DNA from: Carettochelys insculpta
Taxonomy: Eukaryota; Chordata; Testudines; Carettochelyidae
Assembly (NCBI RefSeq): GCF_033958435.1
Contig: NC_134137.1
Location: forward strand, 106,898,501-106,962,500
Direction of reading: 5' to 3'
DNA length: 64,000 nt
Part shown: positions 47,201-59,200 of the stretch, in pieces
Layout: every line of letters begins with the position of its first letter
Position numbering within the stretch: position 1 is the first letter of the stretch
The notes under the pieces: model-generated
Told to the model about the DNA's origin: nothing
Seen by the model: only the letters and a program-made list of their open reading frames with translations
Database searches by the model: none
Position numbers and translations under genes: made by a program

Positions 47201-50200
47201 TCACTACCCATTGAGCCCGATCTAGCCAGCTTTCTGTCCACCTTAGTCTGTTTATCCAAGCCATACTACTTTTAATGTGCTAACGAGCATACTCTGGGAG
47301 ACTACCAAAAGTTTTTGTAAAGTTGAGGTCCACCACCTTCCCCATTCCCGCAGAGCCAGTTACTTCGTCATAGAAGGCACCACGTTGGTCAGGCATGACT
47401 TGCCCTTGATGAATCACTGTTAACTATTCTTGATCACTGTCCTCTCCAAGTGCTTCAAAATAGATTCCTTGATGATCCCCCTCCATGATTTTTTTTTTGC
47501 AAGGAATGAGGTGAGGCTGACAAGTCTGTAGGTCCTCAGATTATTTTTTTTCTTTTCTTTTAAAAGATGGGCACTACATTTGCCTTTTTCCAATGGTCCA
47601 GGACTTCCCTGGGTCACCACAGTTTTTTAAACACAATGGCTCTTCAACCACATCAGCCAACTCGCTCAGAACCCTCAGATGCATTTTATCCAGCCCCATA
47701 GATTTGTGTATGTGCAGCTTTTCTAAATAGTTCTTAACCTGTTCTTTCTTCACTGAGAGCTGCCCACCTTCTTCCCATTCTGGGCTGCTTAGTGCAGTAC
47801 TCAGGGAGCTGACCCATGCCTTTGAAGACAGATGCAAAAAAGCATTGAATACTACAGCTTTTTCCACATATGTCATTGGGTTACCTCCCTCATTCAGTAA
47901 AGGTCCCACACTTTCCCTGACCAGCCTTGCATTGCTAACAAGCCTGCAGAAACCATTCTTGTCTTTCACATCCCTTGTTAGCTGCACCTCCACCTACACT
48001 TCGGCCTTCCTGTTTACACCCCTGCATGCTTTTGTAGTATATTTAGACTTTCCCTAGTCATCTGTCCAAGTTTCTACTACTTGTAAACTTTCTTTTTGTG
48101 ATGAAACTCATCAAAGATTTCTCTGTGAAGCCAGGCTGGTCACCTATCATATTTTTGCATTTTTTTTTTTAAACTGCATATCAGGATGGTGCGTTCCTGT
48201 GCTTTTAGTAAGGTTTCTTAAAATACAGACAACTCTCCTGGATTCCCTTCCCCCTCATGGTAGTGACCCAGGGGACCCTGCTTATTAGTTCCCTGAGGGA
48301 GAGGGTCTGCTTTTCTGAAGTCCAGGATCTATATTTTGCTGCTCTCCTTTCTCTCTTTGGCCAGGATCCTGAACTCAACCATCTCATGATCACTGCTGCC
48401 TAGGCTGTCACCCACTTCTGCTTCCCTACCAGTTCCACCCTGTTTAAGTAGTGGCTCAAGCTGAGCATGGCACTTGGTTTGTTTCTTCAGCGTTTGTACC
48501 CGGAAGTTGTCCCCAGCATTCTCCAAAAGTTCCTGGCTTGTCTGTGTACTACTATATTGGTCTCCTAGCAGATGGCAGGGGCCAGAGCCTGTGATCTGAA
48601 AGCTATGGTTAGTTGTTTGAATAAAGCCTCATCCATTTGATCTGATCTATAGCAGATCCCCACCCCGACATCACCCTATTGCTCTCACCTAAATTTAAGC
48701 CAGAGACTCTCAATATGTTTTCCCCTTGTTTTGTACTGGAGCTCTGAGTAGTCATACTGCTCTCTCTTACATACACTGCAGCTCCACTACCTTTTCTCCC
48801 CTGCCTGAACAGTTTATACCCTTCCATGCCAGTACTCCAGTCATGGGAGACATCCCACCACGCTCCCACTATGTATCTGTTATTCCAGTCACAGCAGTTC
48901 CTTGACTGGGCCAGGACTTCCAGTTCTTCCTGCTTGTTTCCCAGCCTTCTTGCATTTGTGTACGTTCACCTAAAGAAACTAGCTGGTTGCCCTACTTTCA
49001 CAGTACAGATCGGGTCCTTCTCTGCACTTTTCTTGTTTCTTCTCAGTATCCCACTTCCCCACTTACCTCTGCTTAGATGACCATCCCTTGACAAACCTAG
49101 TTTAAAGCCCTCCACACTAGGTTAGCAAGACTGCTAGTAAAGATGCTCTTCCCTCTCTCTTGGTTAGGTTGATGTCATCTTTTCCTGCCATTCCGTCTTG
49201 GAACATGATCTCATGGTCAAAGAATCCAAAGCCTTCTCTCTGACACCACCTGCACAACCATGCATTCACTTCCAAAATTCAACAATCACTGCCTGAGCTT
49301 TTTCCTTCAATAGGGAGGATGGACAAGAACACAACTGGTATCTCAAACTCCTTGATTTTTCTTCAGTGCTACAGCTACAGTGATCCTCTCAAGGTCATTC
49401 TTGGCAGTATCACTTATATCCCATGGAGAAATGGGAAGGGGTAGCAGGCCAATGGCTTGATCAGTCTTAGAAGACTTAGTGACATCCTGAATTCTAGCGC
49501 CAGGCAAACAGCACACCTCAGGGTTTCCCAGTCTGGACAGCAGATGTCTCACTCCATCCCTTGGAGGACGGATTCCCCAACCACCATAACCAGTCTCCTC
49601 TTGGGAATAGTGGTTGTGGAATCTCCATTCCTAGGCAGTGCATTCCATGCCTTCTGGTTGGTGATGTCTCTTCTGACCCCACTTCTGAGAAGTCTCTCTT
49701 TCAAAGCCTTTTCTTCTGTAGTTCTTGTACAGAGAACCTGAGGAAAAATCACTTAACTCTGTCTTCTTTGCGGACACCAGAGTAGCTTTTCTTCCTTATT
49801 CTGCACTGTTCATTTGAGTTCTTTCAGCATGCAGTGCCTCCAGTATCAAATGCTGATTTGCATCCAAAAACTGTTTAGTTTTTCTTTTTATAGGTAGCTA
49901 GCTCAGACCAGGTGTCCCAGCTCAAAACCTTGCCTCCAGACCAAATCAGCCTCTCAAGGTCCAACTGGAACAAAGCACTCCCAATTCACGCTTTTCAAAC
50001 AGTCACACCTTACCATTAGACATGGTCAAACAGTCCCAGCAACCAGCCCCAGTCAAGCAAATGGTCACAGACAGGCACTCAGATACTCACCCCACCAGCT
50101 CACAACACAGCGCCCTCTCATGCCATACTCACCTTAGTTCTTCTGACACTTCTCAGGCAAACTCCCACTGTTGACTTCTTTGCTCACAAAAACCTCCCAC

Positions 50201-53200
50201 AAAAGTGTTTGCAACAGTCTGAAGGCAAGGACCAGTTGTGACTGGGAACTGCAGTTTGAAATTATTTCAGTGGAGAATTCCCTGTTGCTTTTTCAGGAGA
50301 CATCCTTAGAGGCTGCATGCAAGAACTTAACAGATACCAAAGCCTCAACTCCCAAATCTGTCAGGAAGTGAGCCAGCACACTTCCAGCATAGAAATATAT
50401 CATAGAAGTCATTTTCCTGCCCAAATCCATGGTCTTGGTGCAAAGCTCTTGCAGGGAGAGCTCATCTGACACTGAGCGCTGCCCCAGGACAGGCCTTAGC
50501 CAAGTCCAAGCACACCAAGTCTGAGTCAAGTCCAAGCAAGCCAAGTCTTCTCTGCCTCGCATGTTATCTAAATCATGTCCTCAGAATCCTCACTTGACCA
50601 CTGTTTGAGCATTTAGCTGGGTGCTCGCTACTACTCATATCAATGAAGGTCACCTTTCTTGTAGCTATAACATCAGCCAAACAGGTTGAGATTAGAACTC
50701 TTGTGGCTGAACAGCTTTATACTATTTTCTCCACAGACAAAATTCACAATGTGATTATACCCAACCTTCTTCTTACTGAGAGTAACCACCACCTTTCATA
50801 TTAATCAGTCCATAAACTTAACATTTTATCCAAATTACGCAAGGACCACCGTGAAGCCACCCTACCTGCTTTGGACATCCAAGCTACACTCATCTCTCAT
50901 TAAATGAGTACTTTATTTACGAGTACTCACTTAAACAAGAGGCACACATACCTCCCCTACTTCAACAGGTGAACTCCCCCTGCTAATATGAGACTTACTC
51001 TCCAACCCGCAGCAGCCTGACCCTCTCTGCCGGCCCTGCAGACACCAAACTGCCAAGACCTAAGCCCCCTCCGCCCCCCCTGCACACCAGAACTGCTGAA
51101 ATTTTAAACCCCCCAGTGGACCCGAAGCCCGAAATTTAACCCAACCTCCCCCACCAGCCCCGTGCACCCTGAACTGCTGCAATTTAACCCAACCCCTCCA
51201 CCGGCTCCACACACCCCAAACTGCTGAAATTTAACGCCCCCCCACTGCCGGCCCTGCACACCCCAAACTGCCAAAATGTAACCACCCCATCGCCCCTGTG
51301 CACCCAGATCCACTGAAACTTAACATCCCACCCCCTGCTGGACCATGCACCCTGAACCATCGAAACCTAAGCCCCCCCACACACCTGAACTGCTGAAACC
51401 TAATGCGGGGCCCCCCCCGGCTGGCCCCATGCACCCCGAATTGCTAAATTTAACCCCCCCCGCCAGCCCCACACACCCCGAACTGCTATAATTTAACCCC
51501 CCCAGTGCACAGAAACTGGTGAAACTTAAACCCCCTGCTGGCCCCTGTGCACGTGAACTGCTGCAGCCTTAACCCCGCTTCCGGCCCCACAGACTCAACC
51601 TGCAGCAGCGTGAACACCGCCCCCCTTGCCCTTCACAGACCCAACCGGCCACCATGTTTTAACCCTCCCATTCATGTCACCAAACTACCCCTAGCCTTTA
51701 ATCCCCCACAACCCCGGGCTCGCTTACATTTCAAAAGCAGCACCATTTGCTGCCACTCCGAGCACTTGGAACCAATCAGAGACTTTTACGAGTATTTTTG
51801 TAGGAATTTAGTGTCCCTCTTAAGAGTTTTCGCCTATGAGGAAAAAGGTTCGGAGCTGATTGTGCTCGTATAGTGAGGGATGAGTGTATTGTTTTCTGCA
51901 TAAAACAAATCTTTCCACAGATTAGTGGCTGTTTGTTTCCAAGCTTAATGATGCAGTAATCCCCACACAGCATCTTTGCAAGTAGATCTCTACATGCATA
52001 TACGCTTGCAACACCATCTGGGAGATAACATCCCTGTTAATGGAAGGATGCATTCTATCCAAGTTTTGGCAGCCTCCAGGGCCTTTTTGCACAGTTTACC
52101 CCTTCGTAGATGTCTACAAAGCTGTCACCTGGACTTCAGAATACATTTTCTCTAAACATTTGTGATCAGCTCCATTCCCAACACAGCTGTTGGCCTAATT
52201 GTGCTTTACTTATGACTCCGAATCTTCTTTCTTGTTGAACGCTGCCTGGTAGTCACCTAGAGTGGAGCACCACCAGGAATACCACATTAAGTTGTGATGG
52301 TTTTCTTAGATGTGTTTTGCATGTGGGAGCTCATGACCCACCTTTCTCCTTTCTGAAATTGTCCAGATTCTCAACTTGGCTAGAGTACAGTTTGGGTTGT
52401 GTTGTGTGATTCATTAGGTGACTAACACCTTAACATTGTTACCATGTATGCACAGCCCAACAGACCATTTCTGCAAAAATCTACAATCTTCAGCGTCAGC
52501 ACCAAAACCTTGAGTGGAGTACTTATAGCAGGATGCACCTCAAAGAAGCATTGTTACTTCACAAGGGGTACATCTGCACATGCCCCTTCCTCTGGACTCC
52601 AAAATAGGCATGTAGACTTGTGAAATTTTGAGGAAGAGGGGGCTTCCAGAAGGAGGGCTTCCTTCTGGGAGATCCCCGCAGGCGGGGCATCTATTTTGGA
52701 GTCCGGAAGAGCTTCTTCTGTACTCTGAATCACATGGCCATATGCTAATGAGGCACAGGAAGTTACGTCCACACCTTATTAGCATCTTCTTCTTCGAGTG
52801 TCCCCGTGGGTGCTCCACATTAGGTGTCGGGCTCGCCCGGCGCCGCAGATCGGATCTTCCAAGCAGTTTCTGCCGGACCGCGCATGCGCCGGTGCGCGCC
52901 GCTCCCCCGCGCGCTCCCGGCCATGTGCGCGATCCGGTCCCCGCCAGTTCCTCTTAACCGCCGTCGGCTGCAGACGGAATCCAACTAGGCTAAGGCCAAG
53001 TAGTGTATTCAATGGCTTTATCTGTTTTTTCTTAAAGTTTTTTTCAGGCACTTAGGCTACTATAAGCTAGCCGTTTGTTATTTTGTAAAAAAAAAAAAAA
53101 AAAAAAACAACAACGAACAAGCTAGGAGAGGGACAGCTCAGCCAGTCCCAGTAACAAGCGCCGGAGGCCAGGAGCTAGGGCTATCAGCCCTCCGGCTAAG

Positions 53201-56200
53201 GCAGACCATCGGACGGGGAAAACGGCACAAAGAAGGTGCTAAGTACCCACTTAAAAACACAAAGACTCACCAACAATGTCCTCTTCAGGCTTTAAAAAAA
53301 AAAAAAAAAAATGCTGCTTCTTGACAAGGCCCTCCAGCCAGAAGTGCCGGAGCGGCCGCAGCAGGAGGGACCCTCCGGGGCCCTTAAAAGGAAAGCTGCC
53401 TCCCTCACTCCATCAGCGCAGAAACGGAGGAAAGTATCTCCAGCCCGATCCCTGCCGGCAGCAACAGCGAGCGGGACGGGAGGAGCAAGCAGCCCCCAGC
53501 CGCAGCAACAGCTGATCGGCGGCGGCACGGAGAGCCACGTGGAAGCGGCTCAGCCTCCAATACTCAGCCAGCCGCCCCGCACCGCAGGCAGGGCGGCGGC
53601 TAAGCAAACGCCGGTACTGGCGGCACCGCAGGCAGCGGCACCGACCCCCGGGGAACCGGCGGTGCAGAGCGCGCAGGCACGCAGCCTGCCGGCACCGGAG
53701 GACACCGCACATGCGGCATCGCCCTCGAGCGTGCCGAGCTCGGTGCAGACGGGGCCGGAATCCCCTGTATGCTCCCCAGCCCGATCCCTGCCGGCAGCAA
53801 CAGCGAGCGGGACGGGAGGAGCGAGCAGCCCCCAGCCGCAGCAACAGCTGATCGGCGGCGGCACGGAGAGCCACGTGGAAGCAGCTCAGCCTCCGATAAT
53901 CAGCCAGCCGCCCCGCACCGCAGGCAGGGCGGCGGCTAAACAAGCGCTGGTACCAGCGGCACCGCAGGCAGCGGCACCGACCCCTGGGGAACCGGCGGTG
54001 CAGAGCGCGCAGGCACGTAGCCTGCCGGCACTGGAGGACACCGCACGTGCGGCACCGCCCTTGAGCGTGCCGAGCTCGGTGCGGACGCCGGAATGCCCTG
54101 TATGCCCCCCAGCCCGATCCCTGCCGGCAGCAACAACGAGCGGGACGGGAGGAGCGAGCAGCCCCCAGCCGCAGCAACAGCTGGTCGGCGGCGGCACGGA
54201 GAGCCACGTGCAAGCGGCTCACCCTTCGATAATCAGCCAGCCGCCCCGCACCGCAGGCAGGGCGGCGGCTAAACAAGCGCCGGTACCACCTACCCCCGGA
54301 AAACCGGCGGTGCAGAGCGCGCAGGCACGCAGCCTGCCGGCACCGAAGGACACCGCACATGCGGCACCGACTTCGAGTGTGCCGAGCTCGGTGCGGACGT
54401 GGCCGGGATCCCCTGTATGTCAGGGGCGGAGTTACCTCCTCAAGGGAGGGGGAAGACTGCACACAAGAGGAGGCATTGCAGCCCCTCTCCGCACAGGGCT
54501 GTGTAGTTGCTTTCTCACAGCCCTCCGCTATGTTGCAGACTCCAACTAGAAGGCAGGGGTCCCCCCCCTCCTTGGCCTACCCAGAGCCCCCTTCTCCATT
54601 TCTGCAACCAGCCTCACCCTGGCTGGGACCACCTCCACCCTTCCTGGGATTTGAACCGCTGGACTATTAGGCAAAGTCGCTCTCTCCAGGGTCTCGACGG
54701 TCTCCCTCCCCCAGACGCAAAGGGTATGCACCAAGGGAGTGGTCTAGGTCACCTTCCCAAGACCAGTGCTTATACTGCCGTGGTCGCCCCTACCACGCAG
54801 GGCATAGACACCATCGGCAATCTACTAGGGAAAGATCCCTACGAACGATCTCGTACCCCCAAGGGCAATTGTGACCGGGGACAGAGACTTAAGCATCTCA
54901 GGGGGGACTGGTTATGGAACCCCGAGATTTTTCCTCGCACACCTCTAGTGAGAGGGTGTACCATCATCAGCAGGAACCGGAAGGGTCCAGAAAGACGTAC
55001 CCCAGCGGTTCCTCGCTTTCCTCCCCGGATGAGGCTACGGCCCCGGGGGGCGTCCATCCTCCGGACGATCTCAAACAGTTCCAAGAGCTGTTTTACGAGG
55101 GTGGCCTTCACGCAAGGCTTCCAGACAGCAAAGGTGCAAGAGCAACACCATAAGCTCCTCAAAAATCTGAGACCTCCGGCCTCCTCCAAAATAGCAATAC
55201 CGCTGATGACGCAATCTTGGAGCCTGCCACTATGATATGGCAGACTCCTGCGACTATTCCGCCTGTCCACAAAAGAGCGAAAAAAAAAAAAAAAAATATA
55301 CTTCGTGCCCACGAAGGGCATGGAGTTCCTGTTCAGCCACCCACAACCAAATTCTTTGGTGGCGGAGTCGTCGCAACGTGGGGGAATAAACAAACATGCC
55401 AAAAAGCTAGAGCTGTTGGGCAGAAAGGTCTACTCCTCCTCCACGCTACTGTTGCCAATGGCAAATTACGCAGCGCATCTAGCGAACCATAATTTCAACA
55501 ACCACATTAGGTTGACCTCCCTCATGGACTCGCTTCCAGAGGGCACGAAACCAGTGCTCAAGGCCATCATCCGACCATTTTATAACCAGTGGCAAAGGAT
55601 CACCACAGACACATGGGTGCTGGAGATCATAGCCACGGGGTACGCCATCCCCTCCCAGTTGCTCCCACCGCCATGACCTCCACCCGGGGCCCCACCTCCA
55701 GGAGACCTCCCATGTAGCGAGGCTCAAGCAGGAGGTAGACCATCTCATGCTCGTAGGGGCAGTGGAAAGAGTGCCGGAGCAACTGCAAGGGAGAGGGTTC
55801 TACTCGAGGTACTTCCTCACGGGGAGGTCCATCTTAGATTTTCGAGGCCTCACCGGTACCTGCGCAAGCAACGTTTTCGGATGATCACAAACGCCTCCAT
55901 CCTTACGGCACTAGACGATGGAGATTGGTTCGCAGCCCTCCACTTACAAGGTCCTACCGTTTGGGCTCTCCTCAGCCCCCAGAGTCTTCACCAAGACCTT
56001 GGCAGTGGTGTCAGCCTACCTGCACAGACAGGGGGTATTTATATTCCAGTATCTGAATGACTGCCTACTCAAAGGGGCCTCAAAGGAGGAGGTACTACGC
56101 ATAATATGTGTCACAGCAGGCACGTTCTCTTCGCTCGGCCTGCTTATCAATCTGACAAAATCAAAGACAGACCCCACACAGGACATAGAGTTCGTAGGGG

Positions 56201-59200
56201 CACGCACAAATTCTATTACAGCGAGGGCGTATCTACCAGAGACTCGCTTTCGGGCCATCGGCTCCCTCGCGCAAGGCTTCACCTTCAGCCCTATGGTGCC
56301 GGTTCTGACGTGCTTACAGCCGCTGGGCCACATGGCAGCAGCAACGTTTCGTACAACAGAACGCCAGGTTACACATGCGCAGCATGCAGCATTGGCTGGC
56401 GAGCGTATACAAACCGGCAGCACACACTGTTCACAGGATGGCGTCGCCCACAACGGAGGTGCGCAAATCCCTGCAATGGTGGGTAAACCCAGAGAACCTG
56501 CTAACAAGGGTACCCTTCCACCAACCACACGTATTGGTTTTTCTTACTACAGATGCCCCCCTCATAGGGTGGGGAGCACACATGGGCGAAGAGGTGACGC
56601 AAGGGCTGTGGTCCTCTATGGAGCAGTCACTGCACACAAATATACTGGAGCTCAAAGCAGTGTTCAACGCCTGCAGACACTTTCGAGACCAACTGAAAGG
56701 CAAGGTAGTCGGGATCAGTACAGACGATACCTCCACCATGTTTTATATAAATCGGCAAGGAGGAGCTCGGTCCCGTGCCTTATGTGTAGAAGCAGTCCGG
56801 TTGTGGAACTGCTGCATCGCCAACAATGTAACCTTGAAAGCCTCGTACTTACCAGGCGCTCGCAATGTGAAGGCAGACCAGCTGAGCAGGCGTTTCGCAC
56901 TCACGCACGAGTGGCAGATCCGTCCCGATCTGCTGCAACCGATTTTTCCACGCATGGGGTTTTTCCCCAGATAGACCCTGTTTGCTACTCAGCACAACAA
57001 GAAGTGCCCACAATTCTGCTCCAGGGCAGGACTGGGACGGGGGTCCCTGAGGGATGCCTTCGCGATCTCATGGAGGGGCCCCCTGCTTTACGCTTTCCCT
57101 CCCACAGTGCTCATCCACAAAGTGTTGCAAAAAGCCAGGAGGGAAGGAACCTGAATGATCCCGATAGTCCCAACGTGGGATCGACAGCAATGGTTCCCCC
57201 TATTCCTGCGCATGTCGGACCGGCCACTGAGGTCCCCTCCGGTGGCGCGGGATCTGCTCACGCAAGCCCAGGGGTCCATAGTGCATCCGCACCCCCAAAG
57301 CCTGCGACTACAAACGTGGTTAATCCATGGCTTAGCTCCCTAGAGAGCACATGTACGGAGGAAGTGCAGCAAGTCCTAGAAAGTAGCAGGAGGACTTCCA
57401 CCAGGAAGACCTTCAAGCAGAAATGGACTCGCTTTACGGCATGGTGTTCTACCAAACAGCTAGCCCCCTTTCGGTGCCTATGGCTGTGATATTAGAGTAT
57501 TTACTGGACCTCAAGAGAGGAGGACTCTCGCTATCCTCGTTTCAGGTCCACCTGGCCGCCATTTTGGTGTTCAGACACGAAGAGGAAGGGCACACGGTGT
57601 TCGCCCATCCCATGGTTACCAGGTTCTTCAAAGGGCTGGTAAGCCTATACCCCCCTCAGAAACCGCTTCCACCTCTGTGGAACTCGGACCTGGTGCTTAA
57701 TGCGAAAAGGGGACCACCGTTTGAGCCTTTGGCCACGGTTTCCCTCCGCCTCCTTATGATGAAGACGACCTTTCTTCTCGCAATCACGTCAGCTCGCAGG
57801 GTGAGCGAGCTTGAGGCAGTTATGGCAACGCCGCCCTGCGCTGTTTTTCCAAGGAGGCGGTAACCATACGGCTGCATCCAGCCTTTGTTCCTAAAGTTTC
57901 TTTCTGAGTTTCATACTAACGAACCTATTGTTTACCCTTGTTTATCCAAAGCCTCATAACTCTAACAAAGAGGTGCGCCTACACCTCCTGGACGTGAGCA
58001 GGCGCTAGCTTTCTATATGGACAGGACCAAGTCCTTCCGGAGAGCGGATAGGCTCCTAGTCTCTATCGCTCCCAAATCAAAAGGAGAATGTCTCTCTTCG
58101 CAGAGAATCTCTAAGCACATCGTATCTTGCATAAAAATGTGCTACAAACTCAAAAAGACTCCTTTACTGGCCACGCCCAGGGCTCATTCCACTAGGGCGG
58201 TGGCAGCATCAACAGTCTTTTCTCAAGGGCGTTGCGCTAAAAGACATTTGCAGAGTGGCGACCTGGTCATCCTGTGACACCTTCGCCAAACATTACGCCC
58301 TTCACAGGGTATTCCAAGAGGATACCCGTCTCTTGGCAGCGGTCCTCTCGGGGACAAGCTGCACATAACCCGATTACCCACCTCCTATCTTGGGTTACTG
58401 CTGGGTAGTCACCTAATGTGGAGCACCCACGGGGACACTCGAAGAAGAAAGAAAGGTTACTCACCGTAGTAACGGTGGTTCTTCGAGATGTGTCCCCGTG
58501 GGTGCTCCACTACCCGCCCATCCTCCCCGCTCCGGATCTCTGTTTAGTGTTTTGCAGGAGCATCCGAGGCGGTTGGTCAAGGAACTGGCGGGGACCGGAT
58601 CGCGCACATGGCCGGGAGCGCGCGGGGGAGCGGCGCGCACCGGCGCATGCGCGGTCCGGCAGAAACTGCTTGGAAGATCCGATCTGCGGCGCCGGGCGAG
58701 CCCGACACCTAATGTGGAGCACCCACGGGGACACATCTCGAAGAACCACCGTTACTACGGTGAGTAACCTTTCTTTCCGGGCTGCTGATTACCATGTCCC
58801 TGTGTAGATGCAGCCAAGGTGAGTAGCTTCTTTCCATTCCATGGCGGATATTTCTTTTCCTTCCATTTTTGATAGTGCGTTATTCCCTTCTCACTTTTGA
58901 AACAAACTCTTCTGCTATAACATAGCTGGGAACCAAGGTCAAGTAGCTCTATCAGCATACATACTCGAGAGTGCTATAAATCTGTTTAAATTATTTGCAT
59001 TTCTGGTTATCAGTGTCATAATATAAATTGCTTCAGCTCAAAATTTCAGAGATGGTTGAAATGTGTTTTTATCTTAGAGTGCTGATCAAAAAGGAGACTT
59101 CTGATATTATTGCTATCTTTAATTCTTAGGATGACAGCGATGTTTATATTCTGACTAAAGTGTCGGATATCTTGCACTCGATATTCAGCAGCTACCAGGA

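Larger units (their letters stand above)
46248..50560 (-). mobile_element. CR1 LINE, near full length, inactive
   Basis: Its 3' end is at about 46248 (AGGTCTCTTCAAACCCTA on the minus strand) and its 5' end is placed near 50560, the latter approximate. On the minus strand it carries, 5' to 3', an ORF1 esterase-like piece (49752-49343), the endonuclease (48869-48609), reverse transcriptase pieces (48000-47420) and the C-terminal part (46739-46248). All frames are broken. It lies inside the old DIRS element. Confidence 0.82.
50640..52170 (+). pseudogene. Old DIRS tyrosine recombinase, split and decayed
   Basis: The first part (50640-50884) has the TSAKQVE box-I region, in which the usual Arg appears as Lys/Gln. 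The last part (51889-52170) contains the FSKHL segment, with the usual catalytic Tyr position changed. Bases 50885-51888 are an inserted pogo-like element. Confidence 0.6.
50570..52566 (+). mobile_element. Old DIRS element, recombinase and internal complementary part
   Basis: After the CR1 the + strand reads [19 protein letters not shown] (about 50643-50700), matching [17 protein letters not shown] of copies 1 and 2. After the pogo-like insertion it resumes and reads [19 protein letters not shown] (about 52105-52165), the box-II/tyrosine end. A decayed complementary region follows (TAGTCACCTAGAGTGGAGCA at 52251, TTTCTTAGATGTG at 52303), then the right terminus (CACCTCAAAGAAGCATTGTT) to 52566. 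Gag C-terminus, RT and RNase H are absent. Confidence 0.68.
52787..58777 (+). mobile_element. DIRS-type retrotransposon, copy 2 (5991 bp), young but defective
   Basis: Ends TTCTTCTTCGAG (52787) and CTTTCTTTC (58777) were set from its internal complementary region, again with shared TTC. Terminal repeats are indistinguishable over about 150 bases and remain CpG-rich, implying recent insertion. The order gag-RT-RNase H-recombinase is kept, with at least three internal deletions. It lacks the zinc-knuckle region of gag, about 500 bases spanning the end of gag and the linker, and RT motif A. Confidence 0.93.
52567..58815. mobile_element. Short inverted-repeat element split by DIRS copy 2
   Basis: The left half is 52567-52786 (GGTACATCTGCACATGCC...) and the right half 58778-58815 (...CCCTGTGTAGATGCAGCC). 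The ends are imperfect inverted repeats. Flanking CAAGG (52562-52566) and AAGG (58816-58819) suggest a 4-5 base target duplication. It sits within the right tip of the old DIRS, because the sequence resuming at 58816 (AAGGTGAGTAGCTTCTTTC) continues that tip. Confidence 0.65.
42846..59129. other. IPO5 intron of 16.3 kb containing a nested transposon stack
   Basis: The intron separates exons 15 and 16. About 13.7 kb (45083-58834) is a nested set of transposons. Stretch 42846-45080 shows only AT-rich intron with no identified repeat. Stretch 58835-59129 is plain intron before exon 16. Confidence 0.85.

Noticed and set aside
51000..51620. CRISPR-like array
   Set aside because: The spacing is irregular, units are diverged without unique spacers, the genome is vertebrate and the array lies inside a DNA transposon.
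52800..52980. CpG-rich stretch as a host promoter or CpG island
   Set aside because: It coincides with the DIRS terminal repeat and recurs inverted at 58581-58745. It may drive the transposon but is not evidence of a host promoter.
53413..54462. 349-codon open frame on the minus strand, Arg/Cys-rich
   Set aside because: It is the antisense shadow of the repeated, G/C-rich DIRS gag ORF. The three repeats simply propagate a stop-free antisense frame, and its composition is unlike any protein family.
55918..57489. 523-codon open frame taken as one protein
   Set aside because: Only its first 150 or so codons read as reverse transcriptase. The rest runs out of frame across the RNase H and linker, whose true readings are in another frame.
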